IMG/VR virus record: IMGVR_UViG_2162886015_000007
Coordinates: 1-25,972 of that record
From: a virus
DNA: 25,972 bases
Strand: one strand, 5' to 3'
Part shown: positions 14,228 to 21,043 of the stretch, piece by piece
Position numbering within the stretch: position 1 is the stretch's first letter
Layout: each line of letters starts with the position of its first letter
The notes under the pieces: generated by a model
The model's input: only the letters and a program-made list of their open reading frames with translations
The model's database searches: none
What the model was told of the DNA's origin: nothing
Translations under genes and position numbers: made by a program

Positions 14228-15171
14228 TCGGCACCGAACTCTTCGCCGGCCCCGGCGGATTGGGCCTCGCCGCCGAGCAGGCAGGCATCCGCACCATCGG
14301 CATCGAGTGGGACGCCAACGCCGTCGCCACCCGGGTCGCCGCCGGGCTGGCCACCGTCCACGGCGACGTCACCAAGTACGGGCCCGCCGACATCCCCAGC
14401 CTGATCCTCACCGGCGGCCCGCCCTGCCAGACGTTCACGGTCGCCGGCAACGGCGAAGGCCGCGCCGAGCTGGAACGGATCATCGACGCCGTCAAGCGGA
14501 TGGGCGGCCGACAGCACGTCGACCCGCACGAGTTCGCCGACCCGCGCACCGCGTTGGTCCTCGAACCGCTCCGCTGGGCGCTCGCCGACTACGAGACCAG
14601 CTACAACGCGATCGTCCTGGAGCAGGTCCCGCAGGTACTGCCCGTGTGGGAGGCCTACGCCGACGTGCTCCGCGAGGAGGGCTACTCGGTAGCCACCGGG
14701 GTGCTGGCCGCCGAGCAGTACGGGCTGCCGCAGACCCGCAAGCGGGCAGTGCTGATCGCCCGACTCGTCGGCGACGCGGTGCTCCCGGCGCCCACGCACC
14801 GGCCGTACCGCAAGGGCGTCCCGCGGTCCGACGGCGACCCGGGCCTGCTGCCGTGGGTGTCGATGGGGGAGGCCCTCGACCGGCCGCAACCGTTCACCGT
14901 CGTCTCCAACTACGGGACCGGCGGGGATCCCAAGAAGCGTGGGCGCAGGACGAGTTCGGAGCCGGCGGCCACGGTCACCGGGAAGATCAACCGCAATCGG
15001 ATCGTCGCTGCCGACGGCCGGGAGCTGCCGCGGTTCACCCATGCCGAAGCTGGCCGACTGCAGGGGTTCCCCGCGGACTGGCCGTGGAGCGGCAACGAGA
15101 TCGCTCAACAGGTTGGTAATGCCTGCCCGGTGCCGCTTGGGGTCGCGCTGATCAAGGCGGCGATCCAGTGA
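14224..15171 (+). CDS. C5-cytosine DNA methyltransferase
   Basis: The product is 315 aa, short but complete for the family. Motif I is LFAGPGGLGLA, motif IV is GGPPCQTFT with catalytic C68, motif VI is LEQVPQVLP (the usual ENV is EQV here), motif VIII is QYGLPQTRKR and motif X is QQVGNACPVPLG near the end. The target-recognition region (about 185-260) is brief. It would methylate the C5 of cytosine in a short site using S-adenosylmethionine. No cognate restriction gene is adjacent, so it looks like an orphan phage enzyme that could protect phage DNA or alter regulation. Confidence 0.9.
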   Translation: MIGTELFAGPGGLGLAAEQAGIRTIGIEWDANAVATRVAAGLATVHGDVTKYGPADIPSLILTGGPPCQTFTVAGNGEGRAELERIIDAVKRMGGRQHVDPHEFADPRTALVLEPLRWALADYETSYNAIVLEQVPQVLPVWEAYADVLREEGYSVATGVLAAEQYGLPQTRKRAVLIARLVGDAVLPAPTHRPYRKGVPRSDGDPGLLPWVSMGEALDRPQPFTVVSNYGTGGDPKKRGRRTSSEPAATVTGKINRNRIVAADGRELPRFTHAEAGRLQGFPADWPWSGNEIAQQVGNACPVPLGVALIKAAIQ

Positions 15172-15353
15172 GCGCCGAGATGTACCACGCCATCCGCTGC
15201 GACCAGCACGTCAACGGCGAGCGCTGCGACGAGGAATGGGGCCACCCCGTCCGCGTCGCCCACCACCGCGAACTCCGCCGCCACCTGAAAGACCGCGGCT
15301 GGCGACGCACCCGCGCCGGCCGCGACCTCTGCCCCGACCACGCCAACCAGTAG
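15168..15353 (+). CDS. Small Cys/His protein (61 aa)
   Basis: GTG start overlapping the methyltransferase stop. It holds IRCDQHVNGERCDEEW and DLCPDHANQ, a C/H set like a small zinc ribbon, with a HHRELRRHLKDRGW helix. This resembles small phage zinc proteins of unknown role. It is the last plus-strand gene before the convergent antitoxin. Confidence 0.6.
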   Translation: MSAEMYHAIRCDQHVNGERCDEEWGHPVRVAHHRELRRHLKDRGWRRTRAGRDLCPDHANQ

Positions 15354-15368
15354 CCCACGCATGACGAA

Positions 15369-15386
15369 GCCCCGCCGAGGCGGGGC
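15369..15386. terminator. Bidirectional hairpin between convergent genes
   Basis: GCCCCGC and GCGGGGC form a 7-bp stem around a CGAG tetraloop in the gap between the convergent genes ending at 15353 and 15409. That position suits a shared terminator. Confidence 0.6.
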
Positions 15387-15408
15387 CGGAGGAGGAGGGG
15401 ACGTGACG

Positions 15409-15726
15409 TCAGGTCGAGTCGAGAGCGCGGCGCTTGGCGATAGCCAGCGACTCGCCGAGGATGCGCGCCTTGTGCTTCGCGTCGGGCGTGTCCCCGCCTT
15501 CGAGCTCCTCCACGTAATCACGCAGCTCGCGGAGTGTGGCGTAGTCCTCGTAGCTGACGATCACGGCTGCTTCCTTGCCGCGATTGATGAGCACGGTCGG
15601 CTCGCCACCGAAGCGCGCACGGGCGATGACCTCGCCAAGGACGTTCCGGGCCTCGGCGATCTGGTTCCGGTGGACGGTCGGCCGCTCGCTCATGAGCAGA
15701 TCGTAACTGATAGCCGCGATGGTCAT
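15409..15726 (-). CDS. Phd/YefM-family antitoxin, orphan
   Basis: The product is 105 aa. The Phd/YefM N-terminal DNA-binding fold is visible: VHRNQIAEARNVLGEVIARA, GEPTVLINRGKEAAVIVSYEDYATL. The C-terminal part is helical and charged, where this family binds its toxin. Its ATG has AAGGAGAC upstream. No RelE, YoeB or Doc toxin gene lies on either side. It diverges from the replication module, and its promoter region holds a palindrome that also lies over a forward -10-like element. Family members repress their own promoters, so it may also set replication-gene expression. Confidence 0.85.
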   Translation of the reverse strand: MTIAAISYDLLMSERPTVHRNQIAEARNVLGEVIARARFGGEPTVLINRGKEAAVIVSYEDYATLRELRDYVEELEGGDTPDAKHKARILGESLAIAKRRALDST

Positions 15727-15755
15727 CTTAGTCTCCTTAGCTGTGACGCCTTTCT

Positions 15756-15770
15756 TAGCTATGATAGCTA
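15756..15770. promoter_or_regulatory. Palindromic operator with overlapping divergent -10 elements
   Basis: TAGCTATGATAGCTA is an inverted repeat with 6-bp arms around TGA. Forward it contains TATGAT (15760-15765). On the minus strand it contains TATCAT (15766-15761) with a -35-like TTCAAC at 15788-15783, spaced 16 bp. CTTAGC hexamers lie at 15736 and 15754. A protein bound here could control both the antitoxin and the replication genes. Confidence 0.5.
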
Positions 15771-15857
15771 CGAGGGGGAGGGGTTGAACACACCGCCCTA
15801 AGCGCCCTGGTTCCGCGCGCCCAAATCCCCTTCAGCTCCTCTCTGAAAGAAGTTCCG

Positions 15858-16751
15858 ATGGCCGAGAAGGACAAGCGCACCTACGTCAAGGTGCACGACG
15901 GTCTGCCGGACCACCCGAAGATCATCGAGGCGGGTGGCGAAGCCGGCTGGCTGTACATCTGCGGACTCGCCTACGCCTCCCGGCAGCTCACCGACGGCGT
16001 GATCTCCAAGCGCCTTGTCCGCCGGCTCACCGACGGAAGCAATCCCGAAGCAAGTGCTTCGGCACTGGTTCGCGTTGGCTTGTGGCACGACGGCGAACAC
16101 GACTGCCTCAGCTGCCCTCTCGCGGCACCCGACGCCTACGTCATCCACGACTACCTCGACCACCAGCGTTCCGCTTCCGAGGTTGCAGACCTTCGGGCAA
16201 AGCGAGCAGCAGCAGGTCAGAGAGGTGGTAAGCGGTCCGGAGAGTCCCGTCGAGCCGCTTCCACCGCCGAAGCAAACGACGAAGCACTTGCTTCGGATTT
16301 GGTGAAGCAACCGGGAAGCAAAAACGAACCAGAGACAGAGACAGAGACAGAAGTAAAAGAAAAGAACAGTCGAACTTCTGCGAAGTCCTCGGAAGCCCCT
16401 CCCCGCGAGGACGTTGAGCAGGTCTGCAAGCACCTCGCCACCGTGATCGAGAACGGCGGCGACAAGCGCCCTCCCGTCACCGCCAAGTGGCGCACCGACA
16501 TGCGGCGCCTCTTCGACATCGACGGCATCACCCCAGATCAGGCCATGACCGCCATCGACTGGGCCCACGCCAACAGCTTCTGGCAGGCGCACATCCTCAG
16601 CCCGGCCAAGCTCCGCGACAAATACCCGACCCTCCGCCGCCAAGCCGCTACTGAACAGGCGAAGCGCGCACCGCAGGGTCCGCCGACAGCGCCCCGCGAC
16701 ACCAGCTCCATGACCGAAGAGGAGAAGAAGAGTGCCCTCCAGTTCCGCTGA
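15858..16751 (+). CDS. Phage replication initiator-like protein
   Basis: The product is 297 aa. Residues about 5-100 resemble the N-terminal winged helix of phage replisome organisers (TYVKVHDGLPDHPKIIEAGG, LYICGLAYASRQLTDGVISK, LVRVGLWHDGEHDC, VIHDYLDHQRS). A low-complexity linker follows (about 130-180, including ETETETEVKEK), then a C-terminal helical domain (about 190-270) like those that bind the loader or helicase. It is followed directly by DnaC-like and DnaB-like genes, which supports the call. GAAGCA repeats within its coding sequence may be the origin it binds. GAAAGAAG precedes the ATG. Confidence 0.75.
   Translation: MAEKDKRTYVKVHDGLPDHPKIIEAGGEAGWLYICGLAYASRQLTDGVISKRLVRRLTDGSNPEASASALVRVGLWHDGEHDCLSCPLAAPDAYVIHDYLDHQRSASEVADLRAKRAAAGQRGGKRSGESRRAASTAEANDEALASDLVKQPGSKNEPETETETEVKEKNSRTSAKSSEAPPREDVEQVCKHLATVIENGGDKRPPVTAKWRTDMRRLFDIDGITPDQAMTAIDWAHANSFWQAHILSPAKLRDKYPTLRRQAATEQAKRAPQGPPTAPRDTSSMTEEEKKSALQFR
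16036..16321. repeat. GAAGCA iteron-like array (candidate origin)
   Basis: GAAGCA occurs at 16036, 16047, 16269, 16281, 16304 and 16315, with inverted copies (TGCTTC) at 16055 and 16289 that build two palindromes (16045-16062 and 16280-16295). Steps in the second cluster are 12, 23 and 11 bp. The copies lie in different reading frames (GAA-GCA, AAG-CA, and split GGA-AGC), so protein coding does not explain them. A purine-rich, comparatively A-rich stretch (16316-16375) follows, as next to iterons in lambda-type origins. Confidence 0.5.
16330..16353 (+). repeat. Short CAGAGA tandem repeat
   Basis: The hexamer CAGAGA or its permutation repeats about four times and encodes the alternating Glu-Thr linker of the initiator-like protein. 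It adjoins the iteron-like array. Confidence 0.7.
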
Positions 16752-17355
16752 CGAGCTCAGCCCCCGCGAGTCATGGCTTCGGGACCGCAGCCACCATGCG
16801 CTCGAACGGTTCGACAACCGCACCCCGCTCATCTACCGCCAGCCCATCGACCTTCACGACGACGTCAGCAGGTGGATCGCCGGCTGGGGTGGAACCAGCC
16901 TGTTCCTCACCGGCTCCATCGGCGTCGGCAAGACGCACACCGCCTGGCAGACCTGCCGCCGCTGGCTCGAAGCCTGGTACGCCCCGACCCGCCCGTGGAC
17001 TGCGGGCGGCCCGGACCTCCAGACGTACCGGTCGACGGCCCTGTTCGATGCGCTGCGTCCGGACGGCCCGGACGAGGTGCGGCGCACGCTGGTCAAGGAA
17101 CTCCAGGAGTGCAGCCTGCTGTTCATCGACGACCTCGCCGCAGCCAAGGCGTCCGTGTGGACGCAGGAGCGGCTGTTCGAGATCTTCGACGAGCGGTACA
17201 TCAACCGCCGTCCCGTGATCATCACGTGTGACGTGCTGCCCGGCGAACTGACCGAGGTCACTGGACCGCGGGTCGCCTCCCGGCTCGCCGAGATGTGCGG
17301 CGACAGCATCGTCCTCCTCGAAGGCAACGACCGCCGCAAGGGGGTGGCGGCGTGA
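16732..17355 (+). CDS. DnaC-like AAA+ helicase loader
   Basis: The product is 207 aa from a GTG with AGGAGAAGAAGA upstream, overlapping the initiator gene by 20 bp. Walker A is GSIGVGKTH (61-69), Walker B is LLFIDDL (129-135), and PRVASRLAEM carries the conserved Arg of the DnaC/IstB group. It lacks the long N-terminal domain of E. coli DnaC. It should load the DnaB-like helicase encoded just after it at the phage origin. Confidence 0.85.
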   Translation: MPSSSADELSPRESWLRDRSHHALERFDNRTPLIYRQPIDLHDDVSRWIAGWGGTSLFLTGSIGVGKTHTAWQTCRRWLEAWYAPTRPWTAGGPDLQTYRSTALFDALRPDGPDEVRRTLVKELQECSLLFIDDLAAAKASVWTQERLFEIFDERYINRRPVIITCDVLPGELTEVTGPRVASRLAEMCGDSIVLLEGNDRRKGVAA

Positions 17356-18719
17356 CCACCGAGATCGACGTCTGGGGTCCGGACGACGCGGCACCCGCCC
17401 CCGGCGCGTCCGCCGCCGAAGCCGAACGGATCGTCGCGGCGTCCGTCATGGCCCGGCCCGAGCTGATCGACGAACTCGCCGGAGAGTTCGACCCCGCCGA
17501 CATCCAGAACGATGCGCTCCGCTGGGTGTGGCACGCCGTCGACGAGATCCGCGAAGTCCTCACCAAGGGTGAGATCCGCTGGCAGGCCGTCCATCGGCAA
17601 CTCCAGGCATGGCACGCCAGCGGCTACCTGCCGATCCGCCCCCTCGACCTGAGCCAGCTTGCCCACCTGTACGACTCGGCCCAGTCCTCCTACCAGGCCG
17701 CCTCCTACTACGCCGAGCAGGTCACCGAGGCGGCCGTCGCCCGCCGGCTCCTCGCTCTCGGCGCCGACATCAGCATCCGCGGCCGGTCCGCGGCCTTCGA
17801 CCCCGCCACCGACATCTCCGCCATCCAGGACGCCCTCGACGACATCGTCCGCAACCGCGACACCAGCACCCCCAAGTTGCTTCGCGACGTCATCGGCGGC
17901 GCCCTCAAGCGGTCCGTCACCGAACCCACCAACGAGGAGCGCATTCCCACCGGCTTCATCGACCTCGATGCACTGTTCAGCGGCGGCTTCAAGGCCGGCC
18001 AGCTGGTCGTCATCGCGGCTCGGCCGGCCATGGGGAAATCCACCCTCGGCCTTGGCCTCGCCCGAGCAGCCGCGATCCACAACAAGATTCCGACCCTCTT
18101 CGAATCCCTGGAGATGGGCGAGGAAGAACTCACGGACAACATCCTCTCGGCCGAGGCGCGCGTCCCCCTGCACCACATCAAGGGCGGCATCGTCGACGAC
18201 GCCGGAGTCGCCCGCGAGGCCCGCGCCATGCCCCGCATCAACGCGGCGCCGCTCTACCTCAACGACTCCGCCGGCCTGTCGCTCCCGACGCTCCGCGGCC
18301 GGATCCGCCACCTGGTCCGCACCGCCGGACTCCGCCTCGTGATCGTCGACTACCTGCAGCTCATGGACGCGCCCAAGGCCGAGAACCGGCAGGCCGAAGT
18401 GTCCAAGCTGACCCGCGGACTCAAGCTCATGGCCAAGGAGTTCGGGATCACCCTGATCATCCTGGCCCAGCTCAACCGCGGCCCCGAGCAGCGCACCGAC
18501 AAGAAACCGCTCGTCTCCGACCTGCGCGAATCCGGCGCCATCGAGCAGGACGCCGACATCGTCATCCTGCTGCACCGCGCGGACGCCTACGAGAAGGAAA
18601 GCCCCCGGGCGGGCGAGGCGGACTTCATCGTCGGCAAGCACCGGGCCGGCCCGACAGCAACGATCACCACCGCATTCCAGGGCCACTACGCCCAGTTCAT
18701 CGACATGGCCCAGACCTGA
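17352..18719 (+). CDS. DnaB-family replicative helicase
   Basis: The product is 455 aa from a GTG in a GTGA overlap; the frame is open further upstream but only inside the loader gene. Residues about 20-125 are the DnaB N-terminal helical domain (ERIVAASVMARPELID, ALRWVWHAVDEI). The C-terminal RecA-like domain (about 190-455) has Walker A ARPAMGKST (223-231), SLEMGEEEL (252-260), Walker B LVIVDYLQLM (329-338), ILAQLNRG, and DLRESGAIEQDAD with HRADAY. It would unwind the fork 5'-3' as a hexamer. The host has its own DnaB, so this is the phage copy. Confidence 0.95.
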   Translation: MTTEIDVWGPDDAAPAPGASAAEAERIVAASVMARPELIDELAGEFDPADIQNDALRWVWHAVDEIREVLTKGEIRWQAVHRQLQAWHASGYLPIRPLDLSQLAHLYDSAQSSYQAASYYAEQVTEAAVARRLLALGADISIRGRSAAFDPATDISAIQDALDDIVRNRDTSTPKLLRDVIGGALKRSVTEPTNEERIPTGFIDLDALFSGGFKAGQLVVIAARPAMGKSTLGLGLARAAAIHNKIPTLFESLEMGEEELTDNILSAEARVPLHHIKGGIVDDAGVAREARAMPRINAAPLYLNDSAGLSLPTLRGRIRHLVRTAGLRLVIVDYLQLMDAPKAENRQAEVSKLTRGLKLMAKEFGITLIILAQLNRGPEQRTDKKPLVSDLRESGAIEQDADIVILLHRADAYEKESPRAGEADFIVGKHRAGPTATITTAFQGHYAQFIDMAQT

Positions 18720-18958
18720 TGAGCATCGACCCAGACGACGTTGCCGCCCTCCGCGGCGACGACGACCTCGTCGACTACCTGCTCTCACTCACCGTGGCCG
18801 CCCCGCCCGAACCCGCGCCAGCCGCAGCCGCAGCCGCAGCCGCGCCCACCGAACCCAGCTACCACATCCCCCGCCGTGGGGCCTGGCCGTGCGGCACCGC
18901 CGCCTCCGGCCCGACACCCGCCCCCTGCAACGACTGCCAGAAAGGAACGGCGTCATGA
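18719..18958 (+). CDS. Small acidic/poly-Ala protein (79 aa)
   Basis: Starts in a TGATG overlap with the helicase. An acidic helix (DPDDVAALRGDDDLVDYLL) is followed by a Pro/Ala linker coded by a GCCGCA tandem repeat, then CGTAASGPTPAPCNDCQKG with three cysteines. The end could be half a zinc ribbon. It may bind the helicase or loader; this is inference from position. Confidence 0.6.
   Translation: MSIDPDDVAALRGDDDLVDYLLSLTVAAPPEPAPAAAAAAAAPTEPSYHIPRRGAWPCGTAASGPTPAPCNDCQKGTAS
18821..18844 (+). repeat. GCCGCA tandem repeat
   Basis: Three copies of GCCGCA and one GCCGCG run in tandem and encode the poly-Ala stretch. Length variation between strains would be expected. Confidence 0.7.
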
Positions 18959-19200
18959 CCCGCCGCCGCAAGCCCGAAGTCCGTGTCCGCCACAGCGCCA
19001 AGGGCTGGGTGATGCCCGACTTCACCGACCTTCACCACTGCACCAGCAACCACCAGCGCCAGCAGGACAGCCGACCCGCCTGCACCGCGATCCCCGTCTG
19101 GAAGGTCGTCGAGGACCACGGCATGCACCTGACCATCGGCTTCTACTGCGACGCCGACCTGCCCGACGAGCACAAGGCGCAAGCAAAGAACGCCGCTTGA
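18955..19200 (+). CDS. Small basic protein (81 aa), unknown
   Basis: It has a basic start (MTRRRKPEVRVRHSAKGW) and three spaced cysteines (HHCTSN, RPACTAI, FYCDAD). AAAGGA in the end of the preceding gene is its ribosome binding site. No family is recognised. Confidence 0.6.
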   Translation: MTRRRKPEVRVRHSAKGWVMPDFTDLHHCTSNHQRQQDSRPACTAIPVWKVVEDHGMHLTIGFYCDADLPDEHKAQAKNAA

Positions 19201-19311
19201 CCTCGCCCGTTGACCCGCGCCCGACCCCCCCCGCCTGACCTGCCAACACGCCACCCCAACAACACCCCCACAGGCCACACCACACCACCACTCACACCAG
19301 GAGAACACCCC

Positions 19312-19764
19312 ATGACCAGCACCGATACCCGCCGTATCCAGCGCCGCCGCACGAAGGGCTGGCGACTCCCCGCCAACGCCGTGATCGTCAGCCGCCCCTC
19401 CCGCTACGGCAACCCCTGCAAGGTCGCGACGATGCAGGAGATGGGCTACGACGACCCGCACGCCGCAGCCGCTGCCGACTTCCGCGCTTGGCTCGACGGC
19501 GACCGCTTTGGCGCCCCCACGGACGACGCCGACCGCCGACGCGCGGTGATCCTCGACGGCCTGCCCTCCCTCCGCGGCAAAGACCTCGCCTGCACCTGCC
19601 GACCCGACAAGACCTGCCACGGCGACTACCTCCTCGACCGCGCCAACCTGCCCGCCGAAGAGCTGGCCGCGTGGATCGACCGAGTCCTGGCCCGCGTCGA
19701 CCGGCAGCGCGTCCGCGACGGCGAGCCCGCCCTGCTCGCGCCTGCTGTCGTTTCCGCCCGTTGA
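19312..19764 (+). CDS. DUF4326 protein
   Basis: The product is 150 aa. The DUF4326 signature is clear: RIQRRRTKGWRLP, IVSRPSRYGNP, AAAADFRAWL, LRGKDLACTC and TCHGDYLL. The Cys pairs (CTC and TCHGD) are the conserved part of the family and could bind metal or a nucleotide-like ligand; its biochemical role is not established to my knowledge. AGGAG lies before the ATG, after a 111-bp C/A-rich leader. Confidence 0.85.
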   Translation: MTSTDTRRIQRRRTKGWRLPANAVIVSRPSRYGNPCKVATMQEMGYDDPHAAAAADFRAWLDGDRFGAPTDDADRRRAVILDGLPSLRGKDLACTCRPDKTCHGDYLLDRANLPAEELAAWIDRVLARVDRQRVRDGEPALLAPAVVSAR

Positions 19765-19804
19765 CCCCCACCCCCGCACCACCACACCCCTGAAAGGCCA
19801 CACC

Positions 19805-20557
19805 ATGACCACCGCTCGCACCCACACCCCCGACGTGATCACCCACGGCGAAGACGGCCAGTCCGTCACCCGCACCGTCAAACTCAAGCGCGCCTGCAAC
19901 GGCTGCGGCCAACTCCTCGGCGACATCGACGACCGAGACGTCGACGGGCACGGCAACCTCACCGACGTCCGCACCGAGTGCTCCCACTGCGCCCCGCTCG
20001 TCGCCCGCGCCACCGCAATGACGAGCTACCGCCGCTACCACCACGACCCCGACCCCAACCACCGCGGCAGCGGACGACTCCCATCCCTCAACCAACTCGA
20101 CGCCAGCCGCCTCGCACGCATCCACTTCACCGCCTACCCCAGCCTCCGCAGCATCCAGGCAGAAACCCACGGGGCGATCACCCTCCTCCAGGGGAACCGG
20201 CACATCCGCCTGGAACCCGGTCCGGACTCACGCCCCAGCCTCCTCACCCAGCGGCAGGCAGAGGACCTCCTACTGATCGCCCAGGTCGGCGACCGCGCCA
20301 GGATCACCGTCACCTCCGCCCAGGGGACGGCTGTCGACGCCGGCCTGCACCGGATTCCGCCGGCCGCGACGGAGCGGCTGATCGGGCACGGGTGGATCGC
20401 GACGACCGGGTTCGAGGGTGCCCCGGTGGGGGTGTCGCTGGCGGGGATCGTCGCGCTGGTGTGGCGGGCGAGCCGGGTGCAGGGCGTGCCCGTGGGTGCG
20501 TGGGCGGATGCGATCGCTGAGGCCCTGCGCGACACGTTCGCCGCACCCACCCCGTGA
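19805..20557 (+). CDS. Zinc-ribbon protein with unknown C-terminal domain
   Basis: The product is 250 aa. The N-terminal zinc ribbon (about 28-62) reads RACNGCGQLLGD, then RTECSHC, the C-x2-C pairs of an actinophage ribbon type. The rest is less clear: HFTAYPSLRSIQAETHGA, a helix-rich middle, and APVGVSLAGIVALVWRASRV. AAAGG lies upstream of the ATG. Nucleic acid binding is inferred from the ribbon. Confidence 0.7.
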   Translation: MTTARTHTPDVITHGEDGQSVTRTVKLKRACNGCGQLLGDIDDRDVDGHGNLTDVRTECSHCAPLVARATAMTSYRRYHHDPDPNHRGSGRLPSLNQLDASRLARIHFTAYPSLRSIQAETHGAITLLQGNRHIRLEPGPDSRPSLLTQRQAEDLLLIAQVGDRARITVTSAQGTAVDAGLHRIPPAATERLIGHGWIATTGFEGAPVGVSLAGIVALVWRASRVQGVPVGAWADAIAEALRDTFAAPTP

Positions 20558-20567
20558 CCACGCAGCA

Positions 20568-20598
20568 CGGCCGGCCCTGTTGATGCCAGGGCCGGCCG
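20568..20598 (+). terminator. Hairpin after the zinc-ribbon gene
   Basis: Perfect 12-bp arms (CGGCCGGCCCTG and CAGGGCCGGCCG) enclose a 7-nt loop 11 bp after the stop codon at 20557. It is close in sequence and size to the hairpin after recT. Confidence 0.55.
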
Positions 20599-20634
20599 CC
20601 CGCCCATCATCCGCCACCCCGACTTGGAGTCCGC

Positions 20635-20991
20635 ATGACCGACACCACCAACCCACAGGCCGACCCACTCGCCGTCGCCCGTGCCACGAACCAGCGCCTC
20701 AACGCCCGCGCCCAACGCCTGGAGTCCGAACTCGCCGCCTACCGCCGGGCCGTCCGCCAGTGGGAGATCAGCGACCAGATGACCTACGTGCCGCTGCGCT
20801 CCCTCGCGGTGATCGCGAAGGCTGCGGGGCTGGCCGTGCCGGAGCGGTGGGAGCTGCACTACGAGCGCGTCGAGCGCCTGGAGGCCGCGCCGTCCGGTCC
20901 CGGCGCCCGCGCCCACCGACCAGACCGCGCTGGAGCGGATCGCCGCTGCCTTCCGCGAGCACTACCTGTCCACCAACCGCGACGACGCTGA
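20635..20991 (+). CDS. Coiled-coil protein, probably 5' part of a frameshifted gene
   Basis: The frame gives 118 aa. Residues 1-84 look real: LAVARATNQRLNARAQRLES is a coiled coil, and a helix-turn-helix-like YVPLRSLAVIAKAAGLAVPE and WELHYERVERLEAAP follow. After about residue 88 the translation turns into Arg/Pro-rich nonsense. A shift of +1 near 20890-20910 instead gives PAPTDQTALERIAAAFREHY, a normal phage-protein phrase that continues to 21631. No start codon other than ATG 21044 exists in that second frame. I read 20635-21631 as one gene with a frameshift, real or from a sequencing error in a G+C run. Confidence 0.6.
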   Translation: MTDTTNPQADPLAVARATNQRLNARAQRLESELAAYRRAVRQWEISDQMTYVPLRSLAVIAKAAGLAVPERWELHYERVERLEAAPSGPGARAHRPDRAGADRRCLPRALPVHQPRRR

Positions 20992-21043
20992 CGCCGATGG
21001 GAACGCCCCGTGCCGCTGCGGTGGCTGGCGCGAGCCCGGCCCG

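Noticed and set aside
15409-15857. Complete toxin-antitoxin pair
   Set aside because: Only the antitoxin is present; no RelE, YoeB or Doc-like frame lies on either strand next to it.
16854-18788. 644-codon open frame antisense to the loader and helicase genes
   Set aside because: High G+C keeps the antisense frame free of stops; the translation is low-complexity Gly/Val/Asp, and the opposite strand encodes clear DnaC-like and DnaB-like proteins.
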